Numbered from the stretch's first letter, positions 6,704 through 14,752 are shown. The stretch is DNA of 14,752 nt from Pseudomonadota bacterium (GCA_023458055.1 JAEXAW010000005.1:1-14752); one strand, 5' to 3'. Made by a program: numbers and translations. Notes: generated by a model not told the origin, from the letters alone.

Positions 6704-9615
6704 ACCGAACAATCCCCTTCTTGCTGCTGGCTGGCGCGTCGGGCCTCGCCTTCGCTGTCCCGGCTGCTGCGCAATCCACCGCCGAGACCGAGGCGAGGAC
6801 GAGTGCGGAGCAGGACACGCTGCAAGACCAGCCGCCTGCGGACGGCGCCATTGTCGTTACCGGATCGCGTATCCAGCGCGATTCCTTCTCGGCACCGGTG
6901 CCGATCAACCTGGTCGACACGCTGGACCTGCAATCTTCGGGCTACACCAACCTCGCCGAGGCACTAGCGGATCTGCCGCAAGCCAGTCTCGATGATTCGC
7001 CGCTAGGTCCGACTTCGGGCGAAAATCAGAACTCAGGACTTTCGAGTGTCAGTCTGCGCAATATCGGGGGCAACCGCACGCTCACCCTGATCGATGGGCG
7101 GCGCACGGTTTCCAATGCCGCCAATCGCAGCATTGTCAGTACCAACACGATCCCTATCGATTTCGTTGATCGTGTAGAAATTATCACCGGTGCCGCGTCG
7201 GCCATCTATGGTTCGGACGGGATCGCGGGCGTAGTCAACATCATCACGCCCAAGCCCTTCAACGGGCTCAAGATCAGCACGCGCTTCGGCACCTCGCTCA
7301 ACGGACGCGGGGGTGCGACAGAAAAGCAGTTTTCGGCGCTGGCCGGTCGCCGCTTTGCCGACGGACGCGGCAGTATCATGGTCGGCGCAAGCTGGGAGGA
7401 TGACGGCGGCCTCAAGGCGCGCGACCGCGACCGCGCGCTGCGTTCGCGCAGCTTCAACTATCGGACCAACGAAGTGACGGATCCGTCGCTCACCACCTTC
7501 TTGCCCGGCGGCTGGTTCAACACCACGGCGGCGGCAACGTCTTATTTCTATAACGAGAACGGCCTCAATCGAGGCTTCGTCACGGCTCGGGACGGTTTTG
7601 ACATTGCGCCCTACGCCAATCTGCGCGTGCCGCGGACGTCGCTGTCCTTTGCCGGCAAGTTTGAATATGAGTTCAGCGAGGCGGCAACCCTGTTCGCAAG
7701 CGCCATGTACAACAAGCTCGAAACCACCTTCGAGCGTGCTCCTGTTGGCATCAGCAGCGCCACACAAGTGTTCCCGCGCGATCCTGCAACCGGTGTGATC
7801 GAACCCGGTACGCCGGCCTATACCACCGGGCGTATTCCGCGGGCCAATCCCTTTGCCCCGGCGGCCATCCGTGCTGGCGCTACGGCGACCGGCATTGCCT
7901 GGTTTCGCCGGTTCATGGAGCTCGGCAATACGCGCTTCAATGAAGATCGCCGTACGTTGCGCAGCTGGGTCGGTCTGCGCGGTAAACTGGGCGGCGACTG
8001 GAATTATGAAGCCAGTTATGGCTATGGCGATTTCAAGCAGAATCAACTGCGTGAAAACGGCCTCAACCTCCAGAATGTGCGCTATGCTCTGGATGCGGTT
8101 TCCAACGGTGCGGCCGGTTTTCAATGCCGCGATGCCGATGCGCGGGCCAACGGTTGTGTGCCGCTCAACGTGTTCGGGCTTGATACGGTCACCCCGGAAA
8201 TGGCCGATTACATCCGCGCCAACACAGAACTGAACGCGCGCCTTAAGCAGCATGTCGCGCAAGCCTATGTGACAGGATCGCTGTTCGATCTTCCGGCAGG
8301 CCCGGTCAAGATGGCGACGGGGATCGAGTGGCGACGCGATTCAACCTGGCTGGAAAGCGATCCCATCACCCGTTCGGGCTACACCACCAATGCGGTGGTG
8401 CCGTCGTTTGCCGGATCGATCAACGTCAAGGAAGCCTTTGCCGAATTGAGCGTCCCGCTCGTCCGCGATAAGCCCGGCTTTTATGATCTCTCGCTCGACC
8501 TTGCAGGGCGTGTGGGGGATTACAGCATCAAGAATGTCGGTACCGTCGCAAGCTATCGCATCGGTGCAGGCTATGCCCCGTTCCGTGACCTTAGGTTCCG
8601 CGCGCAATATGGCACCGCTCAGCGTGCACCGGATCTTGCCGAGCTGACCTCGCCGCCGCGCGATGATATCAACACCATCTATGATCCCTGCTCGGGCATC
8701 ACGGCGACGACCGCAGGCGATTTTGCCATCAACTGCCGCCGCGATGCGGGTATCGCATCGGTCATCGCGGAAAATGGTGTGTTCATGCAGAGCACGACAT
8801 CGATCAGTTCGCCCAATGCCGGCAATCTCGATCTCAGCGAAGAAACGGCAAAGACGCTCACCGCCGGGTTCGTGCTGCAGCCGCGCTGGCTCAGGAACTT
8901 GTCGCTGGCCGCTGACTATTATCACATCCGCGTGACCAATGCGATCGACTCCTTCTCCAACGAGTTCATCCTCGATCAATGCTATGGATCGGGCGCGCAG
9001 CCCAATGAGGACTTCTGCCAATATGTCACGCGCAGCGCGGAAAATGGGCAGATTCAGCAGATCATCCAGGCCCAGCAGAATCTCAACCGGATTTCCACCT
9101 CAGGCATTGATGTCCGCGCCCGCTATCGCACCCGTCTCGACGGGATCGGCGTGCCGGGTAATCTGCGCTTTGGACTCGATTGGAACCATCTGCTGAAATA
9201 TGAGACTGAGTATACCGGCATCAATGGTCCGGAGATCGAAGACGCGCGCGGTACTGCCGCCAATCCGGCTGACCGCATTCGCGGCTTTGTCGGCTATGCG
9301 CGCGGGCCGCTCTATCTCCAGTGGCGCACGACCTATATCTCGCCGTTCGTGTCCAGCAAATATCGTCAGGCGGAGATCGAGAAGCTCGGCATCACCGATC
9401 CCAAATATCTCTATTATGATCCCTATTTCCGCCATGATCTCTACATGAGCCTCAGCAACAAGAATGTGATGTTCTATGCGGGTATCACCAACCTGTTCAA
9501 CAATTCGGGGCCGGAACTGCCAACGGGTGCTACACCGGGCGCGTTTAACAGCTACACGTCCACCTATGGCGTGATTGGACGCACCGGCTATGTCGGCTTT
9601 GAGTTCAAGATGTGA
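6700..9615 (+). CDS. TonB-dependent outer-membrane receptor
   Basis: This outer-membrane active transporter is energised by TonB-ExbBD (not encoded here). It has 971 residues, usual for the large sphingomonad receptors. A signal peptide is clear (cleavage near VPAAA-Q, residue 24/25). The TonB-box-like segment GAIVVTGSRIQ (49-59) and plug follow, with SLRNIGGNRTLTLIDGRR (118-135), VDRVEIITGAASAIYGSDGIAG (156-177) and VVNIITPKP (178-186). From about 190 the alternating aromatic strands of the 22-strand barrel run to the terminal GYVGFEFKM. Paired cysteines in an extracellular loop (FQC...NGCVP, near 480) are common in this subgroup. There is no N-terminal signalling domain and no FecIR pair nearby, which argues against ferric-siderophore signalling. 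ATG at 6700 is preceded by GGAG with 7-nt spacing. It overlaps dctA upstream and the peptidase downstream by 4 nt each. The ligand is unknown; the neighbouring hydrolases suggest a peptide-like or acylated compound. Confidence 0.93.
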   Translation: MNRTIPFLLLAGASGLAFAVPAAAQSTAETEARTSAEQDTLQDQPPADGAIVVTGSRIQRDSFSAPVPINLVDTLDLQSSGYTNLAEALADLPQASLDDSPLGPTSGENQNSGLSSVSLRNIGGNRTLTLIDGRRTVSNAANRSIVSTNTIPIDFVDRVEIITGAASAIYGSDGIAGVVNIITPKPFNGLKISTRFGTSLNGRGGATEKQFSALAGRRFADGRGSIMVGASWEDDGGLKARDRDRALRSRSFNYRTNEVTDPSLTTFLPGGWFNTTAAATSYFYNENGLNRGFVTARDGFDIAPYANLRVPRTSLSFAGKFEYEFSEAATLFASAMYNKLETTFERAPVGISSATQVFPRDPATGVIEPGTPAYTTGRIPRANPFAPAAIRAGATATGIAWFRRFMELGNTRFNEDRRTLRSWVGLRGKLGGDWNYEASYGYGDFKQNQLRENGLNLQNVRYALDAVSNGAAGFQCRDADARANGCVPLNVFGLDTVTPEMADYIRANTELNARLKQHVAQAYVTGSLFDLPAGPVKMATGIEWRRDSTWLESDPITRSGYTTNAVVPSFAGSINVKEAFAELSVPLVRDKPGFYDLSLDLAGRVGDYSIKNVGTVASYRIGAGYAPFRDLRFRAQYGTAQRAPDLAELTSPPRDDINTIYDPCSGITATTAGDFAINCRRDAGIASVIAENGVFMQSTTSISSPNAGNLDLSEETAKTLTAGFVLQPRWLRNLSLAADYYHIRVTNAIDSFSNEFILDQCYGSGAQPNEDFCQYVTRSAENGQIQQIIQAQQNLNRISTSGIDVRARYRTRLDGIGVPGNLRFGLDWNHLLKYETEYTGINGPEIEDARGTAANPADRIRGFVGYARGPLYLQWRTTYISPFVSSKYRQAEIEKLGITDPKYLYYDPYFRHDLYMSLSNKNVMFYAGITNLFNNSGPELPTGATPGAFNSYTSTYGVIGRTGYVGFEFKM

Positions 9616-11651
9616 ACCACGCCATGCGCAAGACCTGGTTGCTTGTTTCCCTGGCGCTGCTGTGCGCTCCTGCGGCGGCGCAGCGCCAGCCAGTTGCCGA
9701 CGCGTTCCGACCGCTTGCGGATGAGGCCTGGCCGACGCCGGGACCCACCCGCACGGGCTCGGGTGCGCCGGGGCCCGCTTATTGGCAGCAGCGCGCGGAT
9801 TTCCGTATCGCGGCAACGCTCAATGAGGCGGACAAGACGATCACAGCCGAAGGAACCCTTACCTATCGCAACAATGCGCCCGAACCGCTCGACTATCTGT
9901 GGCTGCTGCTCGACAGCAATATTGATGCAAAAGCGACCGCAGCGCAGCTGACCGGCACCGTCACCGGGGCCGGCGGCAAGGCAAGCGGCGTCGAGGCAAC
10001 CGAGCGGCGCGCCCGCTGGCCCGGCGGCTATCGCCGACTGACCGTCAGCAATGCACAAGGCAAGCCGCTGCCGACGCGGTACCAAGGGACATTGCTCAGG
10101 GTCGATCTGCCTCAGCCGCTACGACCAGGCGAGAGCGTTGAATTGAAGCTCGGCTGGACCGTTGCTATTCCGGAAACCGGAGTGGTCGGCGGGCGCGCCG
10201 GTTATGACTGCGCCGATGCCAGTGGCAGCAGCTGCATCTATCTGGGCGGCCACTGGTTCCCCCGTCCGGTGGCATTTTCGGATTATCGCGGCTGGCACGT
10301 GGATCCCTTCCTCGGGGATGGTGAGTTCGCACTTGAATTTGGCAATTACGACGTCGCGCTGACCGTGCCGTCCAATCATATCGTGTCGGCAACAGGTACC
10401 CTACAGAACGCACCCGAAGTGTTGACGGCCGCGCAACAGCAGCGACTGGAAGCAGCGGCGGCAGCACGAGAGCCCGTCATGATCGTCTCCGGGCAGGAGC
10501 TAACGCGCAGCGGCTCAGGCACCAAGACCTGGCGCTTCCGGGCCGAAAATGTCCGCGATTTCGCTTTCGCAAGCTCTGCCCGCTATCAATGGGACGCGAT
10601 GGGTGTCGATGTGGGGTCCGGCAAATCCGTGCTTGCTATGTCCTTCTACCCGACCGACGTCGCCAAATTATGGCAACCCTATTCGACCCGCTCGGTCGCA
10701 CACGCCCTGAAGACCTATTCGGCAGCGCTTTTTCCCTATCCCTATCCGGTTGCGCAGGTCGCTTATGGACCGGTGGACGGGATGGAATATCCGATGCTGG
10801 TGTTCAACGATCCCGCACCGCGCAGCGACGGGTCCATCGGTACAGTCGACAAGGCGGGGCCGCTCAACAGTCTCGTCGGCATCCACATCCATGAAATTGG
10901 TCATATCTGGTTGTCGCAGATCATCAACAGCGACGAGCGACAATGGTCGTGGATGGACGAGGGACTCAATTCATATCTCCAGTTCCGCTCGGAGCAGGCT
11001 TGGGATCCGCAGTTCCTGTCGCGCCTAGGTGGTCCGCCGCAGAGCGTCCGGCATATCATGGCGCGGCCGCGCCAAACACCGCTGATGACCCATTCCGACA
11101 GCATGAGCGATTATTTCGATCATAGCTATATCAAGACGGCGACCGCCCTTAACGTGCTGGGTGAAGCGGTACTGGGCCGCGAAACATTCGATCATGCTTT
11201 AGCCGATTATGCCCGCCGCTGGGCATTCAAACGGCCCACTCCTTATGATTTTTTCCGCACGATAGAACAAAGTTCCGGTACGAAACTTGACTGGTTCTGG
11301 CGGGGTTGGTTCTATGGCGTGGGTCATGTCGATCTCGCGCTTGATGCCATACGCGAGGCCAAAGCCCAAGGCGGGAGCGGTCGTTATTATCATTTCGATT
11401 TCCGCAATGCTGGGGGCATCGTCATGCCCATCTGGCTGCAGCTCAACTTTGCCGATGGCAGCAGCGAAAAGCTGACAATTCCGGCCAGCGTCTGGCGGCG
11501 TGACAACGCCGCAGTGCGATGGCAATATCGCAGCGACAAGCCAGTTACAGGCGCTCGTATCGACCCGGACGGCATCACCGCCGATATCGATCCGTCGAAC
11601 AACGGCGCCCGCACCGGCGCTGCTTCAAAAACTCCTCAGGACTATCCATGA
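9612..11651 (+). CDS. Secreted M1-family (gluzincin) metallopeptidase
   Basis: This is a zinc peptidase of the aminopeptidase N/LTA4 hydrolase clan, exported to the periplasm or cell surface by a Sec signal peptide (MRKTWLLVSLALLCAPAAA, from residue 5). An N-terminal beta-rich domain spans about 55-325 and the catalytic domain about 340-570. The zinc site is HEIGH-x18-E: H427, E428, H431 and E450 (WMDEGLNSYLQ). The likely catalytic tyrosine is Y506 in SYIKTATAL. Where aminopeptidases have GxMEN, this protein has GMEYP (390-394), so the N-terminus-binding motif is altered and strict aminopeptidase activity is not certain. A beta-rich tail (about 590-655) follows. The GTG at 9612 overlaps the receptor stop (GTGA). 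ATG at 9624 would give a tidier signal peptide, but neither start has a strong ribosome site, which fits reinitiation after the receptor. Length 679 residues. The role in digesting the compound imported by the receptor is inferred. Confidence 0.9.
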   Translation: MNHAMRKTWLLVSLALLCAPAAAQRQPVADAFRPLADEAWPTPGPTRTGSGAPGPAYWQQRADFRIAATLNEADKTITAEGTLTYRNNAPEPLDYLWLLLDSNIDAKATAAQLTGTVTGAGGKASGVEATERRARWPGGYRRLTVSNAQGKPLPTRYQGTLLRVDLPQPLRPGESVELKLGWTVAIPETGVVGGRAGYDCADASGSSCIYLGGHWFPRPVAFSDYRGWHVDPFLGDGEFALEFGNYDVALTVPSNHIVSATGTLQNAPEVLTAAQQQRLEAAAAAREPVMIVSGQELTRSGSGTKTWRFRAENVRDFAFASSARYQWDAMGVDVGSGKSVLAMSFYPTDVAKLWQPYSTRSVAHALKTYSAALFPYPYPVAQVAYGPVDGMEYPMLVFNDPAPRSDGSIGTVDKAGPLNSLVGIHIHEIGHIWLSQIINSDERQWSWMDEGLNSYLQFRSEQAWDPQFLSRLGGPPQSVRHIMARPRQTPLMTHSDSMSDYFDHSYIKTATALNVLGEAVLGRETFDHALADYARRWAFKRPTPYDFFRTIEQSSGTKLDWFWRGWFYGVGHVDLALDAIREAKAQGGSGRYYHFDFRNAGGIVMPIWLQLNFADGSSEKLTIPASVWRRDNAAVRWQYRSDKPVTGARIDPDGITADIDPSNNGARTGAASKTPQDYP

Positions 11652-14047
11652 ATAAGCTCGCTCTCCAATCATCTCTACCGGTGCTGGCCGCGCTGTTGCT
11701 CACCCATCCACTGGCAGCGCGGCCGGCCAACCAGCCCGGAACGACAACGCCGGTCGCGCTGGCCGGACTTGAACAGCCAGCCGAAATTCTGATCGACAAA
11801 TGGGGGGTGCCGCATATCTATGCCGCCAGCGTCAAGGATGCCTTTTTCCTCCAAGGCTATAATGCCGCGCGCGACCGACTGTGGCAGATCGACCTGTGGC
11901 GCAAGCGCGGCCTTGGATTACTCGCCCGCGATTTCGGTCCTTCCTATGTGGCGCAGGATCGCGCCGCGCGGCTTTTTCTCTATCGCGGCGCGATGGACGC
12001 CGAGTGGCGATCTTATGGGCCCAACGCCAAAAATTATGCCGAAGCCTTTGTAGCAGGCATCAATGCCTATGTAGGTGAGATTGAGGCGGGCCGCGCGCCC
12101 CTGCCGCGCGAATTTTCTATTGCGGGAACGCGCCCCGACCGCTGGGGTGCCGAGGATGTAGTTCGCATCCGCAGCCACGGTCTTTCGGGCAATGTCGAGG
12201 AGGAAGTCGCGCGGGCGCGGACCATCTGCAAGGCAGGGCTAGCGGGCGATGCCTATCGCCAGAACCTAGAGCCCAAATGGACGACGAAAGTGCCCGAGGG
12301 GATCGACCCCTGTTCGGTGCCGGAGGATGTGCTCAAGGACTATGATCTCGGTACGCGCTCAGTTAGCTTTACAGGCCTCGCCAAGGTCGCCGAAGGCCCA
12401 ACTGCTGGGCGCGGCGCGATCGGCTCGAACAATTGGGTGATCCGACCCGAGCGCTCGGCCACTGGGCGACCCATATTGGCGAGCGATCCGCATCGCGCCC
12501 ACGCTATGCCTTCGCTGCGTTATATCGTCCACATGAATGCGCCGGGATTTTCGGTGATTGGGGCAGGCGAGCCTGCGCTTCCCGGCATTTCGATCGGACA
12601 TAATGGTCGTATCGCTTTCGGTCTCACTATTTTCGCGATCGATCAAGAAGATCTTTATTCCTATGAACTCGACACCAGCGGTACCAAATATCGCTACGGA
12701 TCAGGCTGGGAGCCGATTCAGGCAGTCATTGAGGAAATCGAAGTGAAGGGCCAAAAGCCGCGCAAGGTAATACTGCCCTTCACCCGACACGGCCCTGTGC
12801 TTCAGCGCGACACCGCACAGAAGCGTGCGTGGGCGTTGCGGACGGTCTGGCTTCAGCCGGGGACTTCGGCTTATTTCGGCGCGTCAGACTATATGACCTC
12901 CAAAAACTGGACGGAGTTTCTCGCCTCGATGGACCGATGGGGGGCGCCGGGCGAAAATCAGGTCTTTGCCGATACGCAAGGCAATATCGGCTGGGTGGCC
13001 GCAGGCATGGTGCCGCGCCGCACCAATTATGACGGATTGCTCCCAGTACCGGGCGATGGCCGCTATGAATGGAAGGGTTTCCTTTCCCGCAAAGAACTGC
13101 CAAGCGAATTTAATCCGGTACGGGGCTGGATCGCGACGGCGAACGAGATGAATCTTCCCGCCGATTATCCCGTCAAGGAGCGTCGCATAGGTTTCGAATG
13201 GGCCGACGCGTCGCGCTATCGCCGCATTTCTGAGATGCTGGACGCGACCCAAAAAAGCGACCTCGAATATTCGATGGCGCTGCAAAATGATACTAACAGT
13301 CCGCTCATGCGCGATTTCGTCCAGCTCATTAAGCCACTTGCGCTGCCGCGCGAAGCGAGCGCCGCCGACCGCAAGGCGCTTGATTTGGTGCGTGAATGGA
13401 ACGGCAGTTCGGACAGCCCGAGTGCCGCAGCGATGATCGCCGAGCTCTGGCTCCTTCGCTATCTGCCGCGCCGTACGACGGCACTGCTCTATCCCGACGC
13501 AGCAGGAGAAATCGGGCGGCCTGCTACCAGTAGCCTTCTCGCAACCTTGCAAGCGCCCGATGCCCGGTTCGGCGCCGACGCTAAAGCGGCGCGCGACCAA
13601 CTGCTGGTCCAGAGCTTGGCCGATACGGTCAAGGAAATCAGCTCCAAGCAAGGCGCAGACCCCGTCAATTGGCGTTTCGACCGTTTTTATCAAGCGCGCT
13701 TCATTCATGCCTTGGAGGGCATGGCCAAGGCCAAGGGGGCCGAGCATCGCGCGTTTACCACTGGGCCTTTCCCTGGTAAAGGCACATGGAGCAGCCCGAT
13801 TGCATCTTCCTACACTGCGAGCGGCAATATGGTCTCCGGCGCATCCTTCCGGATGGTGCTTGACGTCGGCGACTGGGATAATAGCCGCGCGATGAATACG
13901 CCCGGGCAGGGCGGCAGCCCATCGTCCAAACATGCGACAGACCTCGCACCCTTATGGGCGGCAGGCCAATATTTTCCGCTTGCATATACGAGAGCATCCG
14001 TCGAAGCGGTGGCGGAGGAGCGGATTCACCTCGTTCCTAAACGATAG
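11648..14047 (+). CDS. Secreted penicillin-acylase-family Ntn hydrolase (peptidase S45)
   Basis: This periplasmic amide hydrolase matures by self-cleavage into alpha and beta chains and removes acyl groups from amines. Known family substrates are penicillins, N-acyl-homoserine lactones and acylated peptides. The 799-residue precursor has a signal peptide (MNKLALQSSLPVLAALLLTH..., cleavage near residue 24-26). The alpha chain includes IDKWGVPHIYA (49-59) and GYNAARDRLWQIDLWRKRGLG (70-90). A linker leads to the cleavage point GAIG-SNNWVI, making Ser260 the N-terminal nucleophile. Beta-chain motifs are ASDPHRAHAMPSLRY (278-292), IGHNGRIAFG (316-325), ENQVFADTQGNIGWVAAG (436-453) and TANEMN (498-503) with the oxyanion-type N499. 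A conserved end follows (SFRMVLDVGDWDNSRAMNTPGQGG). The ATG at 11648 overlaps the peptidase stop (ATGA) with AGGA 6 nt upstream. The open frame extends back to 11519, but that part lies inside the peptidase gene. Last gene of the operon. The natural substrate is unknown. Confidence 0.92.
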   Translation: MNKLALQSSLPVLAALLLTHPLAARPANQPGTTTPVALAGLEQPAEILIDKWGVPHIYAASVKDAFFLQGYNAARDRLWQIDLWRKRGLGLLARDFGPSYVAQDRAARLFLYRGAMDAEWRSYGPNAKNYAEAFVAGINAYVGEIEAGRAPLPREFSIAGTRPDRWGAEDVVRIRSHGLSGNVEEEVARARTICKAGLAGDAYRQNLEPKWTTKVPEGIDPCSVPEDVLKDYDLGTRSVSFTGLAKVAEGPTAGRGAIGSNNWVIRPERSATGRPILASDPHRAHAMPSLRYIVHMNAPGFSVIGAGEPALPGISIGHNGRIAFGLTIFAIDQEDLYSYELDTSGTKYRYGSGWEPIQAVIEEIEVKGQKPRKVILPFTRHGPVLQRDTAQKRAWALRTVWLQPGTSAYFGASDYMTSKNWTEFLASMDRWGAPGENQVFADTQGNIGWVAAGMVPRRTNYDGLLPVPGDGRYEWKGFLSRKELPSEFNPVRGWIATANEMNLPADYPVKERRIGFEWADASRYRRISEMLDATQKSDLEYSMALQNDTNSPLMRDFVQLIKPLALPREASAADRKALDLVREWNGSSDSPSAAAMIAELWLLRYLPRRTTALLYPDAAGEIGRPATSSLLATLQAPDARFGADAKAARDQLLVQSLADTVKEISSKQGADPVNWRFDRFYQARFIHALEGMAKAKGAEHRAFTTGPFPGKGTWSSPIASSYTASGNMVSGASFRMVLDVGDWDNSRAMNTPGQGGSPSSKHATDLAPLWAAGQYFPLAYTRASVEAVAEERIHLVPKR

Positions 14048-14590
14048 TGCTGCAGTTGCCTGGGAGAAGATAGTAGAGAAAAATCAGGAAGGGTACGCGT
14101 CACCAAGTTCCGCCGACGAAACCACGTTCCGGTAGTGTAAGGTTGCTGGTTAGCAGACAGGCCTGTTATCCCAATCCCCGAACTCAACATTTGCATGCAG
14201 CGGTATCTTGGCAAGGTCATCGGCCTCGATCAAACTGATTTACTCTGCCCAATCCCCCTGGGCAAGAGGGCAACGTTCCTTGAGGGTGTAAGCCCGTCTA
14301 TTTCATTAATGATCGGTCTGTTCAAGTTCGGTCCGTATGCAGAGTAAACTAGCAATGAAAATGAATATGCCAGCTTAGGATCGGCCGCCATACGTGCCAC
14401 GATGCCAATTTCGCCTGTTGTCCCTTCGTCACTACGACGAGACCAAAACACTCCTTAAATCACAACCCCTATTCTGTGCCATAGGCGCTGACGGGGAACA
14501 GCTTAATATCAATCAACCAGATGAGGCCAGGGCTCCACAAATCTACCCCGCAATCAGTGCCATATGTTCTGACGACGGACAATGAGAAAG
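14048..14590. other. Intergenic stretch without a recognisable gene
   Basis: About 540 bp of noticeably lower GC than the operon. Only short open frames occur, none with a plausible ribosome site or a recognisable product. Two small palindromes are visible: ACAGGCCTGT at 14157-14166, and TGCCCA/TGGGCA (14246-14251 with 14259-14264), neither followed by a T tract. I see no tRNA, no clear operon terminator and no intact promoter. Composition and the adjoining insertion-sequence end suggest decayed or acquired DNA. Confidence 0.5.
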
Positions 14591-14593
14591 TGT

Positions 14594-14640
14594 CAAAGTA
14601 GTGCTAATTTTGCCATCTGTGGAATACTAGCACTACTTTG
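14594..14640. repeat. Perfect 13-bp inverted repeat with a 21-bp loop
   Basis: CAAAGTAGTGCTA at 14594-14606 is exactly complementary to TAGCACTACTTTG at 14628-14640. Allowing one mismatch, the arms extend to 16 bp (14591-14606 and 14628-14643). A perfect match of this length is unlikely by chance in so short a region. No T run follows on either side, so a simple terminator is less likely than a mobile-element end or protein-binding structure. Confidence 0.85.
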
Positions 14641-14711
14641 GCAGAAGTGGATTTTTGAGATTCACAAGAGTCGCTTATCGTGATTCAAGATCGTCAGCGT
14701 GGAGGCTGGCG

Positions 14712-14752
14712 ATGGTGGAAGCATGGCGGGATGAGCTGACGGAGTGGCTCGC
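14712..14752 (+). CDS. Start of a probable IS701-family transposase, truncated at the right edge
   Basis: Only 13 complete codons are visible: MVEAWRDELTEWL. The ATG at 14712 has GGAGG (14701-14705) 6 nt upstream, an excellent ribosome site. The opening (W-R-x-x-L-x-x-W-L) resembles the N-termini I know from IS701-like DDE transposases, which continue with a conserved segment about cell-wall-like R/K-rich residues outside this window. With so few residues the family call is tentative. That this is the beginning of a real gene is better supported than its identity. Confidence 0.45.
   Translation, partial: MVEAWRDELTEWL

Larger units (their letters stand above)
14591..14752 (+). mobile_element. 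Probable left end of an insertion sequence (IS701-like), truncated by the window edge
   Basis: The segment starts with TGTCAAAGTAGTGCTA (14591-14606), which is repeated inverted at 14628-14643 (15 of 16 positions, 13 contiguous, 21-bp loop). About 70 bp later a coding sequence with a strong ribosome site begins. An IR-like end about 120 bp before a transposase start is normal for an insertion sequence. The boundary at 14591 is a guess, because the other end and any target duplication are outside the window. The hairpin could alternatively be a terminator or attenuator limiting read-through into the element. Confidence 0.45.

Noticed and set aside
7033..8262. 409-residue minus-strand open frame inside the TonB receptor gene, plus another at 8341-9021
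   Set aside because: Antisense shadows caused by GC-rich third positions. The receptor motifs on the plus strand are clear and continuous, and the shadow translations look like no protein family.
11519..11647. 43-residue upstream extension of the acylase frame
   Set aside because: It lies within the peptidase gene, is Arg-rich and unlike a signal peptide. The ATG at 11648 gives a normal signal peptide and has a ribosome site.
12884..13933. 349-residue minus-strand open frame inside the acylase gene
   Set aside because: Antisense shadow. The plus strand carries conserved S45 motifs across the same interval.
14243..14267. Stem-loop considered as terminator of the dctA-acylase operon
   Set aside because: The stem is six base pairs, lies 200 bp after the acylase stop and has no T tract.
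14230..14451. 73-residue minus-strand open frame
   Set aside because: It starts with GTG, has no properly spaced ribosome site (AGGA touches the start codon), and no recognisable motif.
1..14752. CRISPR arrays, tRNA or rRNA genes
   Set aside because: No regularly spaced direct repeats and no tRNA cloverleaf or rRNA-like sequence was seen anywhere in the window.

Overview
The window looks like chromosomal DNA of an alphaproteobacterium, most likely a sphingomonad (Sphingopyxis/Sphingobium/Novosphingobium type). This is inferred from the GC-rich coding sequence, the style of the large TonB-dependent receptor, the secreted acylase and M1 peptidase beside it, and a PutA that starts without a ribbon-helix-helix domain. 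Species cannot be named from sequence reading alone.

Layout. Four genes run leftward: dctB (3365-5221) and dctD (2034-3368), overlapping by 4 nt; then ornithine cyclodeaminase (792-1829); then the 5' part of putA (1-683, running off the left edge). Four genes run rightward from a shared 120-bp divergent promoter region (5222-5341): dctA (5342-6703), a TonB-dependent receptor (6700-9615), a secreted M1-type zinc peptidase (9612-11651) and a secreted penicillin-acylase-family Ntn hydrolase (11648-14047). All three junctions in the rightward set are 4-nt stop/start overlaps (ATGA, GTGA, ATGA), so it reads as one operon. After it come about 540 bp of lower-GC sequence with no credible gene, then what looks like the left end of an insertion sequence (14591 onward), with an inverted repeat and the first codons of a probable IS701-like transposase.

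How the parts could work together (inference). The receptor would bring a peptide-like or acylated compound across the outer membrane. The acylase and the zinc peptidase would trim it in the periplasm. DctA would carry an anionic product (C4-dicarboxylate or aspartate-like) across the inner membrane. DctB would sense dicarboxylates in the periplasm and DctD would respond. Ornithine cyclodeaminase (ornithine to proline) and PutA (proline to glutamate) next door form a short route from ornithine to glutamate, so the locus may be a unit for scavenging amino acids or peptides.

Most notable points: the translationally coupled dctA-receptor-peptidase-acylase operon, which puts a classical dicarboxylate transporter into an outer-membrane scavenging system; and a DctD whose AAA+ domain has lost the GAFTGA loop needed to contact sigma-54, so the classical sigma-54 model of dctA control probably does not hold here.
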